DNA of 64,000 bases from Streptomyces albidoflavus. GTDB taxonomy: Bacteria; Actinomycetota; Actinomycetes; Streptomycetales; Streptomycetaceae. The position numbers and the translations under genes are program-made. Position 1 is the stretch's first letter, and every line of letters starts with the position of its first letter. The DNA is taken from contig NZ_JOII01000015.1 in the NCBI RefSeq assembly GCF_000719955.1, forward strand, positions 1-64,000, given 5' to 3'. The notes under the pieces are model-generated. The model had not been told where the DNA came from, made no database searches, and saw only the letters and a list, made by a program, of their open reading frames with translations. Of the stretch, positions 12,058-24,392 are shown piece after piece.

Positions 12058-12448
12058 GCGCGCTCCCTGGTGAGGACCGGCCGGGGCGGTGGCCGCCGGG
12101 CCGGATGTGGGGGACCGGGCCGCATGGCTGCGGTCCGGGTGGGGAAGTAGCGGTGTACGTGCGGCCACCCGGGGGCGTGGGGCGCTCCGGGTGACGCGGC
12201 TGAGGTGCGGGTGAACAGTGGTTGTCGTGCGGGGGAAGCGTGTCACTCGTGGCGTGTACATGCCATGCATGGGGCGGAGGTTGGCCGGAAATCGTCCGCC
12301 CAGAGGTGGCCGAAGTCCGCTATGCGGGGACTGTCCTGGCAGGGCCGCGCACGGCCGGTGACATGAGGTGAGGGACGGCCGGGCCGGCAACTCATTTCCG
12401 GCCGTGGCTTGTTGCTGCCGGTCGCCGGAGAGGGGAGGCCGCCCGCGC
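12058..12448. other. promoter region of M4 protease
   Basis: 391 bp without a convincing gene between the protease start and the stop of the HxlR regulator. It contains a 10-bp palindrome CCATGCATGG (12263-12272) close to TGTACATG, a possible regulatory site about 200 nt upstream of the protease GTG. No clear promoter pair. Confidence 0.35.
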
Positions 12449-12832
12449 TCAGGGGCCCGTCGTTCTCCGAGCCGCGTTCTCCTGGGCTGCCAGCAGCTCG
12501 TCACCGTGGTCGACCGCCCAGCGTCCGAGCGCCACCATGGGGCCTTCGACGAGGCTCTGCCCCAGGACTGTGAGGCCGTACTCGACGCGAGGGGGCGCTT
12601 CGGCGTGTGCGTGGCGGCCGACCAGGCCGCCGGCGAGCAGACGGCGCAGGGTGTCGGTCAGGACCTTGTCGCTGATGCCGCCGATCGCGGCGCGCAGCTC
12701 GCGGCGTCGGCGCGGGCCCGCGCGCAGAGCCGCCAGCACCACGGGGTCCCAGGTGTGGGTGAAGAGATCGGTGGCCGCCCGCAGACGGCAGTCGGCGACC
12801 CACTCGTGGCCGCGCCCTTCGTGATCAGTCAT
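12449..12832 (-). CDS. HxlR-family transcriptional regulator
   Basis: A 127-residue winged-helix DNA-binding protein. The family pattern is visible: an N-terminal Cys (DCRLRAATDLF), then WDPVVLAALRAGPRRRRELRAAI as positioning and first helix, GISDKVLTDTLRRLL as recognition region, and VEYGLTVLGQSL for the wing. Family members often sense electrophiles or redox state, frequently through that N-terminal Cys. I use the ATG at 12832, 4 nt after GGGGAG; ATGs at 12844 and 12847 are possible. It is divergent from an NADP-dependent reductase gene with a shared inverted repeat at 12857-12880, so it probably represses that gene and itself. Confidence 0.87.
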   Translation of the reverse strand: MTDHEGRGHEWVADCRLRAATDLFTHTWDPVVLAALRAGPRRRRELRAAIGGISDKVLTDTLRRLLAGGLVGRHAHAEAPPRVEYGLTVLGQSLVEGPMVALGRWAVDHGDELLAAQENAARRTTGP

Positions 12833-12856
12833 CTCGCTCCCCATCATCGCGCGGGT

Positions 12857-12880
12857 GTCACGCACCGACCGGTGCGTGAC
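12857..12880. promoter_or_regulatory. 24-bp operator between HxlR gene and reductase
   Basis: Perfect inverted repeat with 11-bp arms (GTCACGCACCG / CGGTGCGTGAC) around a 2-bp centre. It lies in the 99-bp divergent spacer and covers the -35 region expected for the TAGCGT -10 hexamer at 12889-12894. Best reading is the binding site of the adjacent HxlR protein. Confidence 0.7.
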
Positions 12881-12931
12881 GGCTTCCCTAGCGTGAGGGC
12901 CCGACTGACCGCCACGGGAGAGGAAGCGACG

Positions 12932-13576
12932 ATGCGTATCGGGATCCTGGGAACAGGAAGGCTGGCGGCGGCCCTGGGGGAGGGCTGGTCAGGCGCGGGC
13001 CATGAGGTGGCGATCGGCGGGCGGTCGCGGGACAAGGCCGAGAGGCTGGCCGAGCGGCTCGGGCGCGGAGTGCTCGCCGTCACGCCCCGGGAGGCGGCCA
13101 CCGGGCGCGACGCGGTGCTGCTCGCCGTGGCCTGGGACGGCGTCGCCACCATGCTGGGGCTGGCGGGCGCCTTCGACGGCGCCCTGGAGGGGACGCCGTT
13201 GATCGACCCCACCAACGCCGTGGCGCACGGCGTGGGCGCTCTGCTCACCGAGCCCGGCGAGTCGATGGCGGGGCGGATCGCCGGGCTCGCTCCGGGAGCC
13301 CGGGTCGTCAAGGCGTTCCACCTCTTTCCCGCTGACCGGTGGGGGAGTTCTCCCGGCGGAGGCCGGTCCGGCGTGACGGTGGCGATGTGCGGCGACGACG
13401 ACGCCGCCCTGCGTGTCGTCGGCGAGCTGGTCCGTGACGTCGGCGGGACGGCGGCCGTTCTCGGGGCGCTGGACCGCGTCCGCCAGCTGGAGGAGGCGGC
13501 GGGCTTCGTCATCGGGCTGTCCTTCGCCGGCTTCGATCCCCGCTCGGCGGTCCCCGGGGTCCCCGCGTCGGCGTGA
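12932..13576 (+). CDS. NADPH-dependent F420 reductase-like oxidoreductase
   Basis: A 214-residue Rossmann protein: MRIGILGTGRLAAALGEGW has the GxGxxA/G dinucleotide loop and IGGRSRDKA the NADP-favouring segment after beta-2. It resembles the YdjF/FNO-like group annotated as 'NADPH-dependent F420 reductase', but the F420 partner cannot be proved from sequence. The ATG has AGAGGA upstream. It is divergent from the HxlR regulator and likely controlled by it. A paralogue lies at 27979-28638. Confidence 0.82.
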   Translation: MRIGILGTGRLAAALGEGWSGAGHEVAIGGRSRDKAERLAERLGRGVLAVTPREAATGRDAVLLAVAWDGVATMLGLAGAFDGALEGTPLIDPTNAVAHGVGALLTEPGESMAGRIAGLAPGARVVKAFHLFPADRWGSSPGGGRSGVTVAMCGDDDAALRVVGELVRDVGGTAAVLGALDRVRQLEEAAGFVIGLSFAGFDPRSAVPGVPASA

Positions 13577-13579
13577 CGC

Positions 13580-13621
13580 GAGCGGTTCACGGCCCTCCGC
13601 CCGGGCGGCCGCGAACCGCTC
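13580..13621. terminator. hairpin between convergent reductase and ABC exporter
   Basis: Nested hairpin: 9-bp outer stem GAGCGGTTC / GAACCGCTC and a 5-bp inner stem, in the 58-bp gap between convergent stops. Confidence 0.6.
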
Positions 13622-13634
13622 ACCGGCGGGCCCC

Positions 13635-15500
13635 TCAGCCCGCCATACTCTCCCGCCACGCCCGGTGCAGTCCCGCGAACTCCCCGGTGCCCGCGATGAG
13701 TTCCTCCGGGGTGCCGTCCTCGGCGATCCGGCCGTCCGCCATCACCAGGACCCGGTCGGCGATGGCCACCGTCGAGAGGCGGTGGGCGATGACCACGGCG
13801 GTGCGGCCGCGCAGCACCGTCGCCAGGGCCTGCTGGACGGCGCGCTCGCCGGGGATGTCCAGCGAGCTGGTCGCCTCGTCCAGGATCAGCACCGCCGGGT
13901 CGGCGAGCAGGGCGCGGGCGAAACCGACCAGCTGGCGCTGGCCCGCCGAGATGCGGCCGCCGCGCTTGCGCACATCGGTGTCGTAGCCGTCGGGCAGCTC
14001 GGCGATGAACGCGTGGGCGCCGATCGCGCGGGCCGCCGCCTCCACCTCGGCGCGGGTCGCGTCGGGGCGGCCGATGGCGATGTTCTCCGCGACGGTGCCG
14101 GAGAAGAGGAACGCCTCCTGGGTCACCATCACCACGCCGCGCCGCAGGTCGGGCGTGGCCAGAGTGCGCAGGTCCACGCCGTCCAGGAGGACCTGGCCGG
14201 CCGAGGGGTCGTAGAAGCGCGCCAGCAGCTTGGCCAGGGTCGACTTGCCCGCGCCGGTGGAGCCGACCACGGCGACCGTCTGCCCGGCCGGGATGGTGAG
14301 GTCGAAGCGGGGGAGCACCTCGCCGCCGGTGCGGTAGCCGAAGGAGACCCCGGCGAACTCCACGGTCCGGCCCGGTCCGGCACCGGTCGGCGCGGGCAGC
14401 GCCACCGGCGTCTCCGGCTCGGGCACGGCGGGGCGCTGCGCCAGCAGGCCCGCGATCTTCTCCAGGGAGGCGGCGGCCGACTGGTAGGCGTTGAGGAACA
14501 TGGCCATCCGGTCGATCGGGTCGTACAACCGCCGGACGTACAGCACGGCGGCGGCCAGGACGCCGAGGGCGAGGGCGCCGTCCGCGACGCGCCAGGCGCC
14601 CCACAGGACCATCCCGGCGACCGCCGTGTTGGCGACCAGCCGGGAGCCCACCACGTACCGGGCCATCTCCAGCAGGGCGTCGCCGTTGGAGCGTTCGTGG
14701 GTGCGGTTCAGCTCGGCGAACTCCGCGTCGTTGGCCTCCTCGCGGCGGAAGGCGCGGACCGGGCGGATGCCGTTGACCGTCTCGGTGAACTTGACGATGA
14801 CCCGGGCGATCGCCGTCGACCGGCGTGCGTACACCCGGCCCACCCGGCGCTGGTAGAGCCGGATCAGCAGGTAGAGCGGGACGAAGGAGAGGACCGCCAC
14901 CGAGCCGATGCCCAGGTCCAGCCAGAGCAGCATCCCGCCGATGTAGACGAAGGAGACCAGGACCGTCACCAGCTCCTGGAGCCCCTCGTCGAGCAGTTCG
15001 CGCAGCGACTCCACGTCGGTGGTGGCCCGGGAGATCAGCCGCCCCGAGGTGTACCGCTCGTGGAAGTCCAGGCTCAGCGCCTGCCCGTGCCGGAAGATCC
15101 GGCCCCGCAGGTCGAGCAGGACGTCCTGGCTGACCACCGCCGACCGGGTCAGGAAGGCGTACTGGAGCAGCCCGCCGGCCAGCGCGCACCCCAGATACCC
15201 GGCGCCGACCGCCACCAGCGGCCCCCACCGGCCCTCCCGCACGGCCGGCACACCCTGGTCGATCGCGTACGCCACCAGCAGCGGCCCGGCCTGGATGGCG
15301 GCCTGCTGGAGCAGGAGGAGCAGGACGACGAGGCCGACCCGGGCGCGCATCGGCGCCAGCAGGGAGCGCAGCAGCGAGGCGGTGGCGCCGGGCGGGGTGG
15401 GCAGGTCGTCCTGGTCGAACGGGTCGGGGGCCGGGACGGCGAGGGCCGCCGGCGTCCGGCCGTCCTCCGGGGTCTCCTTCGGGCGGGACTCGGTGGTCAT
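13635..15500 (-). CDS. ABC exporter half-transporter, subunit 2
   Basis: A 621-residue fused membrane/ATPase half-transporter of the multidrug-exporter class: six membrane helices (about 50-330) then an ATP-binding domain. Walker A is GSTGAGKS, Walker B LILDEATSSLD with a normal catalytic Glu, H-loop AHRLS. Its signature reads ISAGQ instead of LSGGQ. Its start overlaps the stop of subunit 1 by 4 nt, so the pair is co-translated. Together they form a heterodimer with one catalytic and one degenerate ATP site. The substrate is unknown. Confidence 0.92.
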   Translation of the reverse strand: MTTESRPKETPEDGRTPAALAVPAPDPFDQDDLPTPPGATASLLRSLLAPMRARVGLVVLLLLLQQAAIQAGPLLVAYAIDQGVPAVREGRWGPLVAVGAGYLGCALAGGLLQYAFLTRSAVVSQDVLLDLRGRIFRHGQALSLDFHERYTSGRLISRATTDVESLRELLDEGLQELVTVLVSFVYIGGMLLWLDLGIGSVAVLSFVPLYLLIRLYQRRVGRVYARRSTAIARVIVKFTETVNGIRPVRAFRREEANDAEFAELNRTHERSNGDALLEMARYVVGSRLVANTAVAGMVLWGAWRVADGALALGVLAAAVLYVRRLYDPIDRMAMFLNAYQSAAASLEKIAGLLAQRPAVPEPETPVALPAPTGAGPGRTVEFAGVSFGYRTGGEVLPRFDLTIPAGQTVAVVGSTGAGKSTLAKLLARFYDPSAGQVLLDGVDLRTLATPDLRRGVVMVTQEAFLFSGTVAENIAIGRPDATRAEVEAAARAIGAHAFIAELPDGYDTDVRKRGGRISAGQRQLVGFARALLADPAVLILDEATSSLDIPGERAVQQALATVLRGRTAVVIAHRLSTVAIADRVLVMADGRIAEDGTPEELIAGTGEFAGLHRAWRESMAG

Positions 15501-17368
15501 CGGCTCGTTCCCTTCGCCAGCTCGGCCGGGCCGGGCCCGCCGGTGCCGGGCGGCGCGTCGGCCCCCGACATCAGCCAGGCGTACTCGGCGTTCTCCCGCA
15601 GCAGTTCCTGGTGGGTGCCGACGGCGGCGATCCGCCCGCCGGAGAGCAGCGCCACCCGGTCCGCCAGCAGCACCGTGGAGGGGCGGTGCGCCACCACCAG
15701 CGCCGTGGTGCCCTTCAGCACCCGGCGCAGCGCCTCCTCGACCAGTGCCTCGGTGTGCACGTCGAGGGCGGAGAGCGGGTCGTCCATCACCAGGAAGCGG
15801 GGCGCGCCGACCACCGCCCGGGCCAGGGCGAGCCGCTGCCGCTGGCCGCCGGAGAGGCTGAGCCCCTGTTCGCCGACCTCGGTCGCCGTGCCGTCGGGGA
15901 GCCGGTCCACGAAGCCGGCCTGGGCCACCTCCAGGGCGCGGCGCAGCTCCGCCTCACCGGCCCCGCCGTCCGCGCCCATCAGGACGTTCTCCCCGACCGA
16001 GGCCGAGAAGAGGGTCGGTTCCTCGAAGGCGAGCGCCACCCGCGACCGCAGCTCGGCGCGGGGCAGCGCGGTGATGTCCTCCCCGTCCAGGGTGATCCGC
16101 CCGGCCGTCACCTCGTGCAGCCTGGGCACCAGCGCCGTCAGGGCCGTCTTGCCGCTGCCGGTCGCGCCGACCAGCGCCATCGTCTCGCCGGAGCGGACGT
16201 GCAGGTCGATGCCGTCGAGCACCGGCGGCGAGTCCGGTGCCGCGTCGGGGAAGCGGAAGACGACGTCGGCGAAGCGCAGCCCGTCGGCGGGCCCGTCCGG
16301 GTCGCCGCCCGGCGCCGCCCCGGGGAGCGCGTCGGGCCCGACCGACTCGCGGGCCGTGTCGATCACCTCGAAGTACCGCCGGGTCGCCGTCGCCGCCTCC
16401 TGGCACATCGCCAGCAGGAAGCCGATCGACTCCACCGGCCAGCGCAGCGCCAGCGCCGTCGTCAGGAAGGCCACCAGGGTGCCCGCCGACAGGGCGCCGT
16501 CGGCGACCTGGACCACGCCGAGGACCAGCGCCCCGCCGAGCGCCAGCTCCGGGAGGATCACGATGACCGCCCAGATCGAGGCGAGCAGCCGGGCCTTGGC
16601 CAGCTCGGTGGTGCGCAGCTGCCGGGACTGCTCGCCAAAGGCCCGCGCCTGGCTGCGGTGGCGGCCGAAGCCCTTGATGATCCGGATGCCGAGCACGCTC
16701 TCCTCGACCACCGTCGTCAGGTCGCCCGCCTGGTCCTGGGCGCGCCGGGCGACCCGCGCGTACCGGGACTCGAAGAGCGAGCAGACCGCGATCAGCGGCA
16801 GGACGGGCAGGAGCAGCACCAGGCCCAGCGTCCACTCCTGCGCCAGCAGGACGGCCATGCCGACGACGATGGTGGCGCCGTTGACCACCAGGAAGGTCAG
16901 CGGGAAGGCGAGGAACATCCGCAGCATCATCAGGTCGGTGGTGCCGCGCGACAGCAACTGGCCCGAGGCCCAGCGGTCGTGGAAGGCGACCGGCAGCCGC
17001 TGGACGTGGGCGAAGAGGTCACCGCGCAGCCGCGCCTCCACCCCGGCCAGCGGTCGCGCCACCAGCCACCGCCGGAAACCGAAGAGCACGGCCTCCGCGA
17101 CCCCGATGCCGAGCAGCAGCAGGGCGCCCAGCCAGACCCCGCCGGGATCGCCGCCGGCCACCGGGCCGTCGACGATCCACTTGAGGACCAGCGGGATCAC
17201 CAGGCCGACGCAGGAGGCGGCGATGGCGACGACCACGGCCGTGAACAGCCGCGCCCGTACGGGACGGACGTACGGCCACAGCCGCAGCAGCGTCCGCACC
17301 GCCGACGGCTCGGGTCTGTCCGGCGGGGTGTCGGGGGCGGTCTCGGGGTGCGAGGGAGAGTCAGACAT
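15497..17368 (-). CDS. ABC exporter half-transporter, subunit 1 (degenerate ATP site)
   Basis: A 623-residue half-transporter with the same layout as its downstream partner. Walker A GATGSGKT and signature LSGGQRQR are canonical, but Walker B reads FLVMDDPLSALD: the catalytic Glu is Asp. In a head-to-tail dimer that site is completed by the partner's altered signature ISAGQ, exactly the asymmetry known for TM287/288-type and BmrCD-type exporters. First gene of the pair, divergent from a DrrAB-like exporter. A perfect 22-bp palindrome lies 122 bp upstream. Confidence 0.92.
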   Translation of the reverse strand: MSDSPSHPETAPDTPPDRPEPSAVRTLLRLWPYVRPVRARLFTAVVVAIAASCVGLVIPLVLKWIVDGPVAGGDPGGVWLGALLLLGIGVAEAVLFGFRRWLVARPLAGVEARLRGDLFAHVQRLPVAFHDRWASGQLLSRGTTDLMMLRMFLAFPLTFLVVNGATIVVGMAVLLAQEWTLGLVLLLPVLPLIAVCSLFESRYARVARRAQDQAGDLTTVVEESVLGIRIIKGFGRHRSQARAFGEQSRQLRTTELAKARLLASIWAVIVILPELALGGALVLGVVQVADGALSAGTLVAFLTTALALRWPVESIGFLLAMCQEAATATRRYFEVIDTARESVGPDALPGAAPGGDPDGPADGLRFADVVFRFPDAAPDSPPVLDGIDLHVRSGETMALVGATGSGKTALTALVPRLHEVTAGRITLDGEDITALPRAELRSRVALAFEEPTLFSASVGENVLMGADGGAGEAELRRALEVAQAGFVDRLPDGTATEVGEQGLSLSGGQRQRLALARAVVGAPRFLVMDDPLSALDVHTEALVEEALRRVLKGTTALVVAHRPSTVLLADRVALLSGGRIAAVGTHQELLRENAEYAWLMSGADAPPGTGGPGPAELAKGTSR

Positions 17369-17489
17369 CAGGAGTGAGCGTACGGTTCGCCCCTGACACC
17401 GACCAGCGACTTTTGACCCAGCCGGGCTCGGTCCCCGGACCTGCCCCTGACCCCTCGTCCCCCGCTCCTGGGGGTCCGTCCAGGGACCC

Positions 17490-17511
17490 GCCTCATCCGA
17501 TCGGATGAGGC
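17490..17511. promoter_or_regulatory. 22-bp perfect palindrome between two ABC systems
   Basis: The core CCTCATCCGATCGGATGAGG (17491-17510) is flanked by a further G/C pair, giving 11-bp arms with no spacer. It lies in the 176-bp spacer between two divergent exporter operons, 33 bp upstream of the DrrA-like start. Shape and place suggest a repressor operator (TetR- or GntR-type), but no regulator gene is next to it. A rho-type terminator is unlikely since both flanking genes begin here. Confidence 0.65.
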
Positions 17512-17544
17512 CCGCGTCACACCTTGACGGCCATACTCCCGTCC

Positions 17545-18443
<899 letters not shown>

Positions 18444-18447
<4 letters not shown>

Positions 18448-19211
18448 CCAGCGCCGCCGCCCCCGCCAAGGCGTCGCCCGGCCGCGCCGTGCTGCGCACC
18501 GAGACCCGCCTGTTCCTGCGCGAGCCGGGCAGCCTCTTCTGGATCATCGGCTTCCCCGTCCTGCTCCTCGCGATCCTCGGCGCGATCCCCGGCTTCCGCG
18601 AGCCCGACCCGGCCAACGGCGGGCAGCGGATCATCGAGTTCTACGTGCCGACCGCCGTGGTGCTCGCGATGATCATGGCCGGGCTCCAGGCGATGCCCCC
18701 GGTCATCACCGGCTACCGGGAGCGCGGCATCCTGCGCCGGATGTCGGTCACCCCGGTCCGCCCGCAGGCGGTGCTCGGTGCCCAGATGGGGCTGCACGGG
18801 GTGGCCTCGCTGGTCTCCGCGCTGCTGGTGATCGTCGTCGGCCGGCTCGTCTTCGACGTGGCGCTGCCCGGACAGCCGGCCGGTTACGTGCTGGCGCTGC
18901 TCCTGGCCATCGTCTGCGCGCTGGCGCTGGGCGCCTTCATCTCCGCCGTCGCCCCCACCACCAAGATCGCCACCGCCATCGGCTCGATCGTCTTCTTCCC
19001 GTCGATGTTCACCGCCGGCGTCTGGCTGCCGATCCAGGCCATGCCCGACCTGCTGGCCGACATCGTCTCCTTCACCCCGTTCGGCGCGGCCGTGCAGGCC
19101 CTCGACCAGGCCGCCGCCGGGGACTGGCCCTCCTGGTCGCACCTGGGGGTGGCCGCGCTGTGGGCGGCGCTGCTGTCGCTGGGCGCCGTCCGCTGGTTCC
19201 GCTGGGAGTGA
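18444..19211 (+). CDS. ABC-2 type transporter permease (DrrB-like)
   Basis: A 255-residue inner-membrane protein with about six membrane helices, partner of the upstream ATPase, with which it overlaps by 4 nt. The family features are an N-terminal amphipathic segment (LFLREPGSLFWI), a first helix pair around 30-85, the loop YRERGILRRMSVTPV typical of ABC-2 permeases, and a C-terminal helix. Followed immediately by a strong bidirectional terminator. Confidence 0.9.
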
Positions 19212-19243
19212 GGCGTACGCGCCGGGGTCCCGGCGCGTACGCC
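19212..19243. terminator. bidirectional terminator permease / glgX
   Basis: Perfect 14-bp stem (GGCGTACGCGCCGG at 19212-19225, complement at 19230-19243) with a GGTC loop, filling the 36-bp gap between convergent stops. Confidence 0.85.
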
Positions 19244-19247
19244 CGGC

Positions 19248-21524
<2,277 letters not shown>

Positions 21525-21705
21525 CTGCCGGCCTCCCGCGGTCGAATCGGACCGGCACGGCACCGACGGGTCCCGGCCGCCGCCCGTACCCGGTCCTGTT
21601 CCTCTGTTACTGCCCAGGCCGCGGGCTTCGTACTGTCACTGGGCCGAAGTGGCGGCGCGCACTGGGGTGACGTTTCCCCAGGCGCGGCCCGTCGTTGCAT
21701 CCGTC

Positions 21706-22923
21706 GTGAAGAACGACAGAGCGCGCGTGCGGCGCGCAGCGGCGGCAGCGGTGGCGGTGCTGGCCCTGGTGGCGGGCCTCGCCGGGTGCGGGGCGGGGGA
21801 GGGCCCGGGCGACGATCCGGCGGGCGGGGGCGGTCCCGGCGGGCCGGTGCGGATCACCGTCACCCCTTCGGACGGCAGCGTGGAGGTCGGTCCCGACCGG
21901 CGGCTGGAGGTGCGGGTGGACCGGGGGCGGCTGGAGTCGGTGAAGGTGGTCCGGGTGCGGGACGCCCGCGAGGAGCAGGTCCCCGGCGAGCTCTCCGGTG
22001 ACGGGCGGCGGTGGCGGCCGGTGGACGGGGCGCTGGCGCTGGCCGCCAGGTACACCGTGGACGCGGTCGCCTCGGACGGCGGGCGCCGGGCGGCCCGGCA
22101 CGCCTCCTTCACCACGGTGGTGCCCCAGGAGCGGTTCATCGGCTACGTGACGCCGGAGAACCGCGCGACGGTCGGCACCGGCATGATCGTCTCGCTGGAG
22201 TTCAGCCGGGAGATCACCGACCGGGCGGCGGTGGAGCGCGCGGTGCGGGTCACCGCCGACCCCGAGGTACCGGTCGCCGGCCACTGGTTCGGCCGCGACC
22301 GGCTCGACTTCCGGCCCGAGGAGTACTGGCGTCCCGGCACCGAGGTCACCGTCGACCTCGCGCTGCGCGACGTCGAGGGGGCGCCCGGGGTCTTCGGCCT
22401 CCAGCGGAAGGCGTTCACCTTCACCGTCGGCCGCAGCCAGGTCTCCACGGTCGACGCGGCCGCGCACACCATGCGGGTGGTCCGCGAGGGCGAGGAGCCG
22501 GCGCTGGTGCCGGTCACCGCCGGCGCGCCCGAAACCCCCACGTACAACGGCAAGATGGTGGTGACCGAGATGCTCGACGTCACCCGCATGGACGGCTCCA
22601 CGGTCGGCTTCGGCGGCGAGTACGACATCCCGGACGTGCCGCACGCGATCCGCCTCAGCCGCTCGGGCACCTTCCTGCACGGCAACTACTGGGCCGACTC
22701 CTCGGTCTTCGGCCACGGCAACGTCAGCCACGGCTGCGTCGGGCTGCGCGACGTCAAGGGCGGGGGGCGCGCCACCCCGGCCCGCTGGTTCTACGACCGG
22801 AGCCTGATCGGGGACGTGGTGGAGGTGGTCAACTCCGACGACCGGACCGTGGCGCCCGACAACGGGCTGGGCGGCTGGAACCTCGACTGGCGTGCGTGGC
22901 GGGCCGGTTCGGCACTCGGCTGA
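21706..22923 (+). CDS. L,D-transpeptidase lipoprotein, copy 1
   Basis: A cell-wall enzyme that would form 3-3 peptidoglycan crosslinks outside the membrane. The 405-residue product has a lipoprotein signal with lipobox LAGC (Cys28), Ig-like domains (about 60-240) as in mycobacterial Ldt proteins, and a YkuD domain with the catalytic motif SHGCVGLRD preceded by HGNYW. The GTG at 21706 is the best start by signal-peptide length, though no clear ribosome-binding site is seen; GTG at 21727 is possible. Tandem paralogue of the next gene. Confidence 0.88.
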   Translation: MKNDRARVRRAAAAAVAVLALVAGLAGCGAGEGPGDDPAGGGGPGGPVRITVTPSDGSVEVGPDRRLEVRVDRGRLESVKVVRVRDAREEQVPGELSGDGRRWRPVDGALALAARYTVDAVASDGGRRAARHASFTTVVPQERFIGYVTPENRATVGTGMIVSLEFSREITDRAAVERAVRVTADPEVPVAGHWFGRDRLDFRPEEYWRPGTEVTVDLALRDVEGAPGVFGLQRKAFTFTVGRSQVSTVDAAAHTMRVVREGEEPALVPVTAGAPETPTYNGKMVVTEMLDVTRMDGSTVGFGGEYDIPDVPHAIRLSRSGTFLHGNYWADSSVFGHGNVSHGCVGLRDVKGGGRATPARWFYDRSLIGDVVEVVNSDDRTVAPDNGLGGWNLDWRAWRAGSALG

Positions 22924-23120
22924 CCTTCGCACGGCCTGTGGGCACGCCCTTGCGCCAGTTGGGACCGAACGGTGACATCCCTCCGGGGTCACCCCCCTGA
23001 GCTGTGTGGTTATCTAACCGGTGCCGCCCCCGTGACCGATCCGGGAGCGGCGCTGGGCGGGCGCGGATCACGCGCCGCGAGTGCGGGCCTGGGGGCAGGC
23101 CGTGCGAGGGGAGAAAGACT

Positions 23121-24377
23121 GTGAACGGGCGACCGATATCGGGGGCGTCGGTTGGCGTGCGCGCCAGGCGTACGCGGGGCGCGACGAGCCTCGTGCTGGG
23201 GGCGATGCTGGTGGCGCTGACCGCCTGCGGCTCCGGCGGGGACGGCGCGGCGGAGGACGGCAAGGGGGGCGGGGGCAAGCCGGCGGCGGCCGACAGGACG
23301 GCCCCGTCGAAGGCGGTCGTGTCGATCGCGCCGAAGGACGGCGCCAAGTCGGTGGCGACCAGCGGGGCGCTGAAGGTCACCGCCGAGCAGGGCAAGCTCT
23401 CCTCGGTGAAGGTCTCCGACACCAAGGGCAACGAGATCGAGGGCACCGTCGCCAAGGACGGCGCCTCCTGGAAGCCGGCCCACCACCTGGCCGCCGCCAC
23501 CGAGTACCGGGTGCACGCGGTGGCGAAGGACGGTGAGGGCCGCGAGTCCGCCAAGGACCAGACCTTCACCACGCTGGTCCCGGAGAACACCTTCGTCGGG
23601 CACTTCACCCCGGAGGACGGCTCCAAGGTCGGCGTCGGCATGCCGGTCTCGCTCCGCTTCACCCGGGGCATCACCGCGCCGGAGGCGGTCGAGCGGGCGG
23701 TCACCGTCACCGCCGAGCCGAAGGTCGAGATCCGCTCGCAGTGGTACGGCAACGACCGGCTCGACTTCCGGCCCGAGGAGTACTGGGAGCCGGGCACCAA
23801 GGTCACCGTCAAGCTCAACCTGGACGGCGTCGAGGGCCGCCCCGGGGTCTACGGCGAGCAGGCCAAGGAGGTCTCCTTCACCATCGGCCGCTCGCAGGTC
23901 TCCACGGTCGACGCCAAGAAGAAGACGATGAAGGTCGAGCGGGACGGCAAGGTCCTCAAGACCATCCCGATCACCGCGGGCGCCCCCGGCACCACCACCT
24001 ACAACGGCGAGATGGTCATCACCGAGAAGCACGAGGTCACCCGCATGAACGGGGAGACCGTCGGCTTCGGCGGCGAGTACGACATCAAGGACGTGCCGCA
24101 CGCGATGCGCCTGTCGACCTCGGGCACCTTCATCCACGGCAACTACTGGTCCGGCGGCGCCTTCGGCAACTACAACGCCAGCCACGGCTGCGTCGGCCTG
24201 CGCGACACCCGCGGCGGCTGGGACAAGAAGGCCCCCGGCGCCTGGTTCTACGACAACTCGATGATCGGCGACGTGGTCGTGGTCAAGAACTCCGACGACA
24301 AGAAGATCCAGTGGTGGAACGGGCTCAACGCCTGGAACCTCGACTGGGAGAAGTGGAACCCGCAGCCCAAGCGCTGA
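23121..24377 (+). CDS. L,D-transpeptidase lipoprotein, copy 2
   Basis: A 418-residue paralogue of the preceding gene with the same order: lipoprotein signal (lipobox LTAC, Cys36), Ig-like domains, and YkuD domain with SHGCVGLRD and HGNYW. GTG start with GGGGAG upstream. A twin-arginine-like RRTR precedes the hydrophobic stretch. It has its own upstream region (22924-23120) with inverted repeats, so both copies may be separately controlled. Lys replaces many Arg/Gly of copy 1, giving a more basic, lower-GC coding style. Confidence 0.9.
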   Translation: MNGRPISGASVGVRARRTRGATSLVLGAMLVALTACGSGGDGAAEDGKGGGGKPAAADRTAPSKAVVSIAPKDGAKSVATSGALKVTAEQGKLSSVKVSDTKGNEIEGTVAKDGASWKPAHHLAAATEYRVHAVAKDGEGRESAKDQTFTTLVPENTFVGHFTPEDGSKVGVGMPVSLRFTRGITAPEAVERAVTVTAEPKVEIRSQWYGNDRLDFRPEEYWEPGTKVTVKLNLDGVEGRPGVYGEQAKEVSFTIGRSQVSTVDAKKKTMKVERDGKVLKTIPITAGAPGTTTYNGEMVITEKHEVTRMNGETVGFGGEYDIKDVPHAMRLSTSGTFIHGNYWSGGAFGNYNASHGCVGLRDTRGGWDKKAPGAWFYDNSMIGDVVVVKNSDDKKIQWWNGLNAWNLDWEKWNPQPKR

Positions 24378-24392
24378 CCCTCCGTCCCGCAC

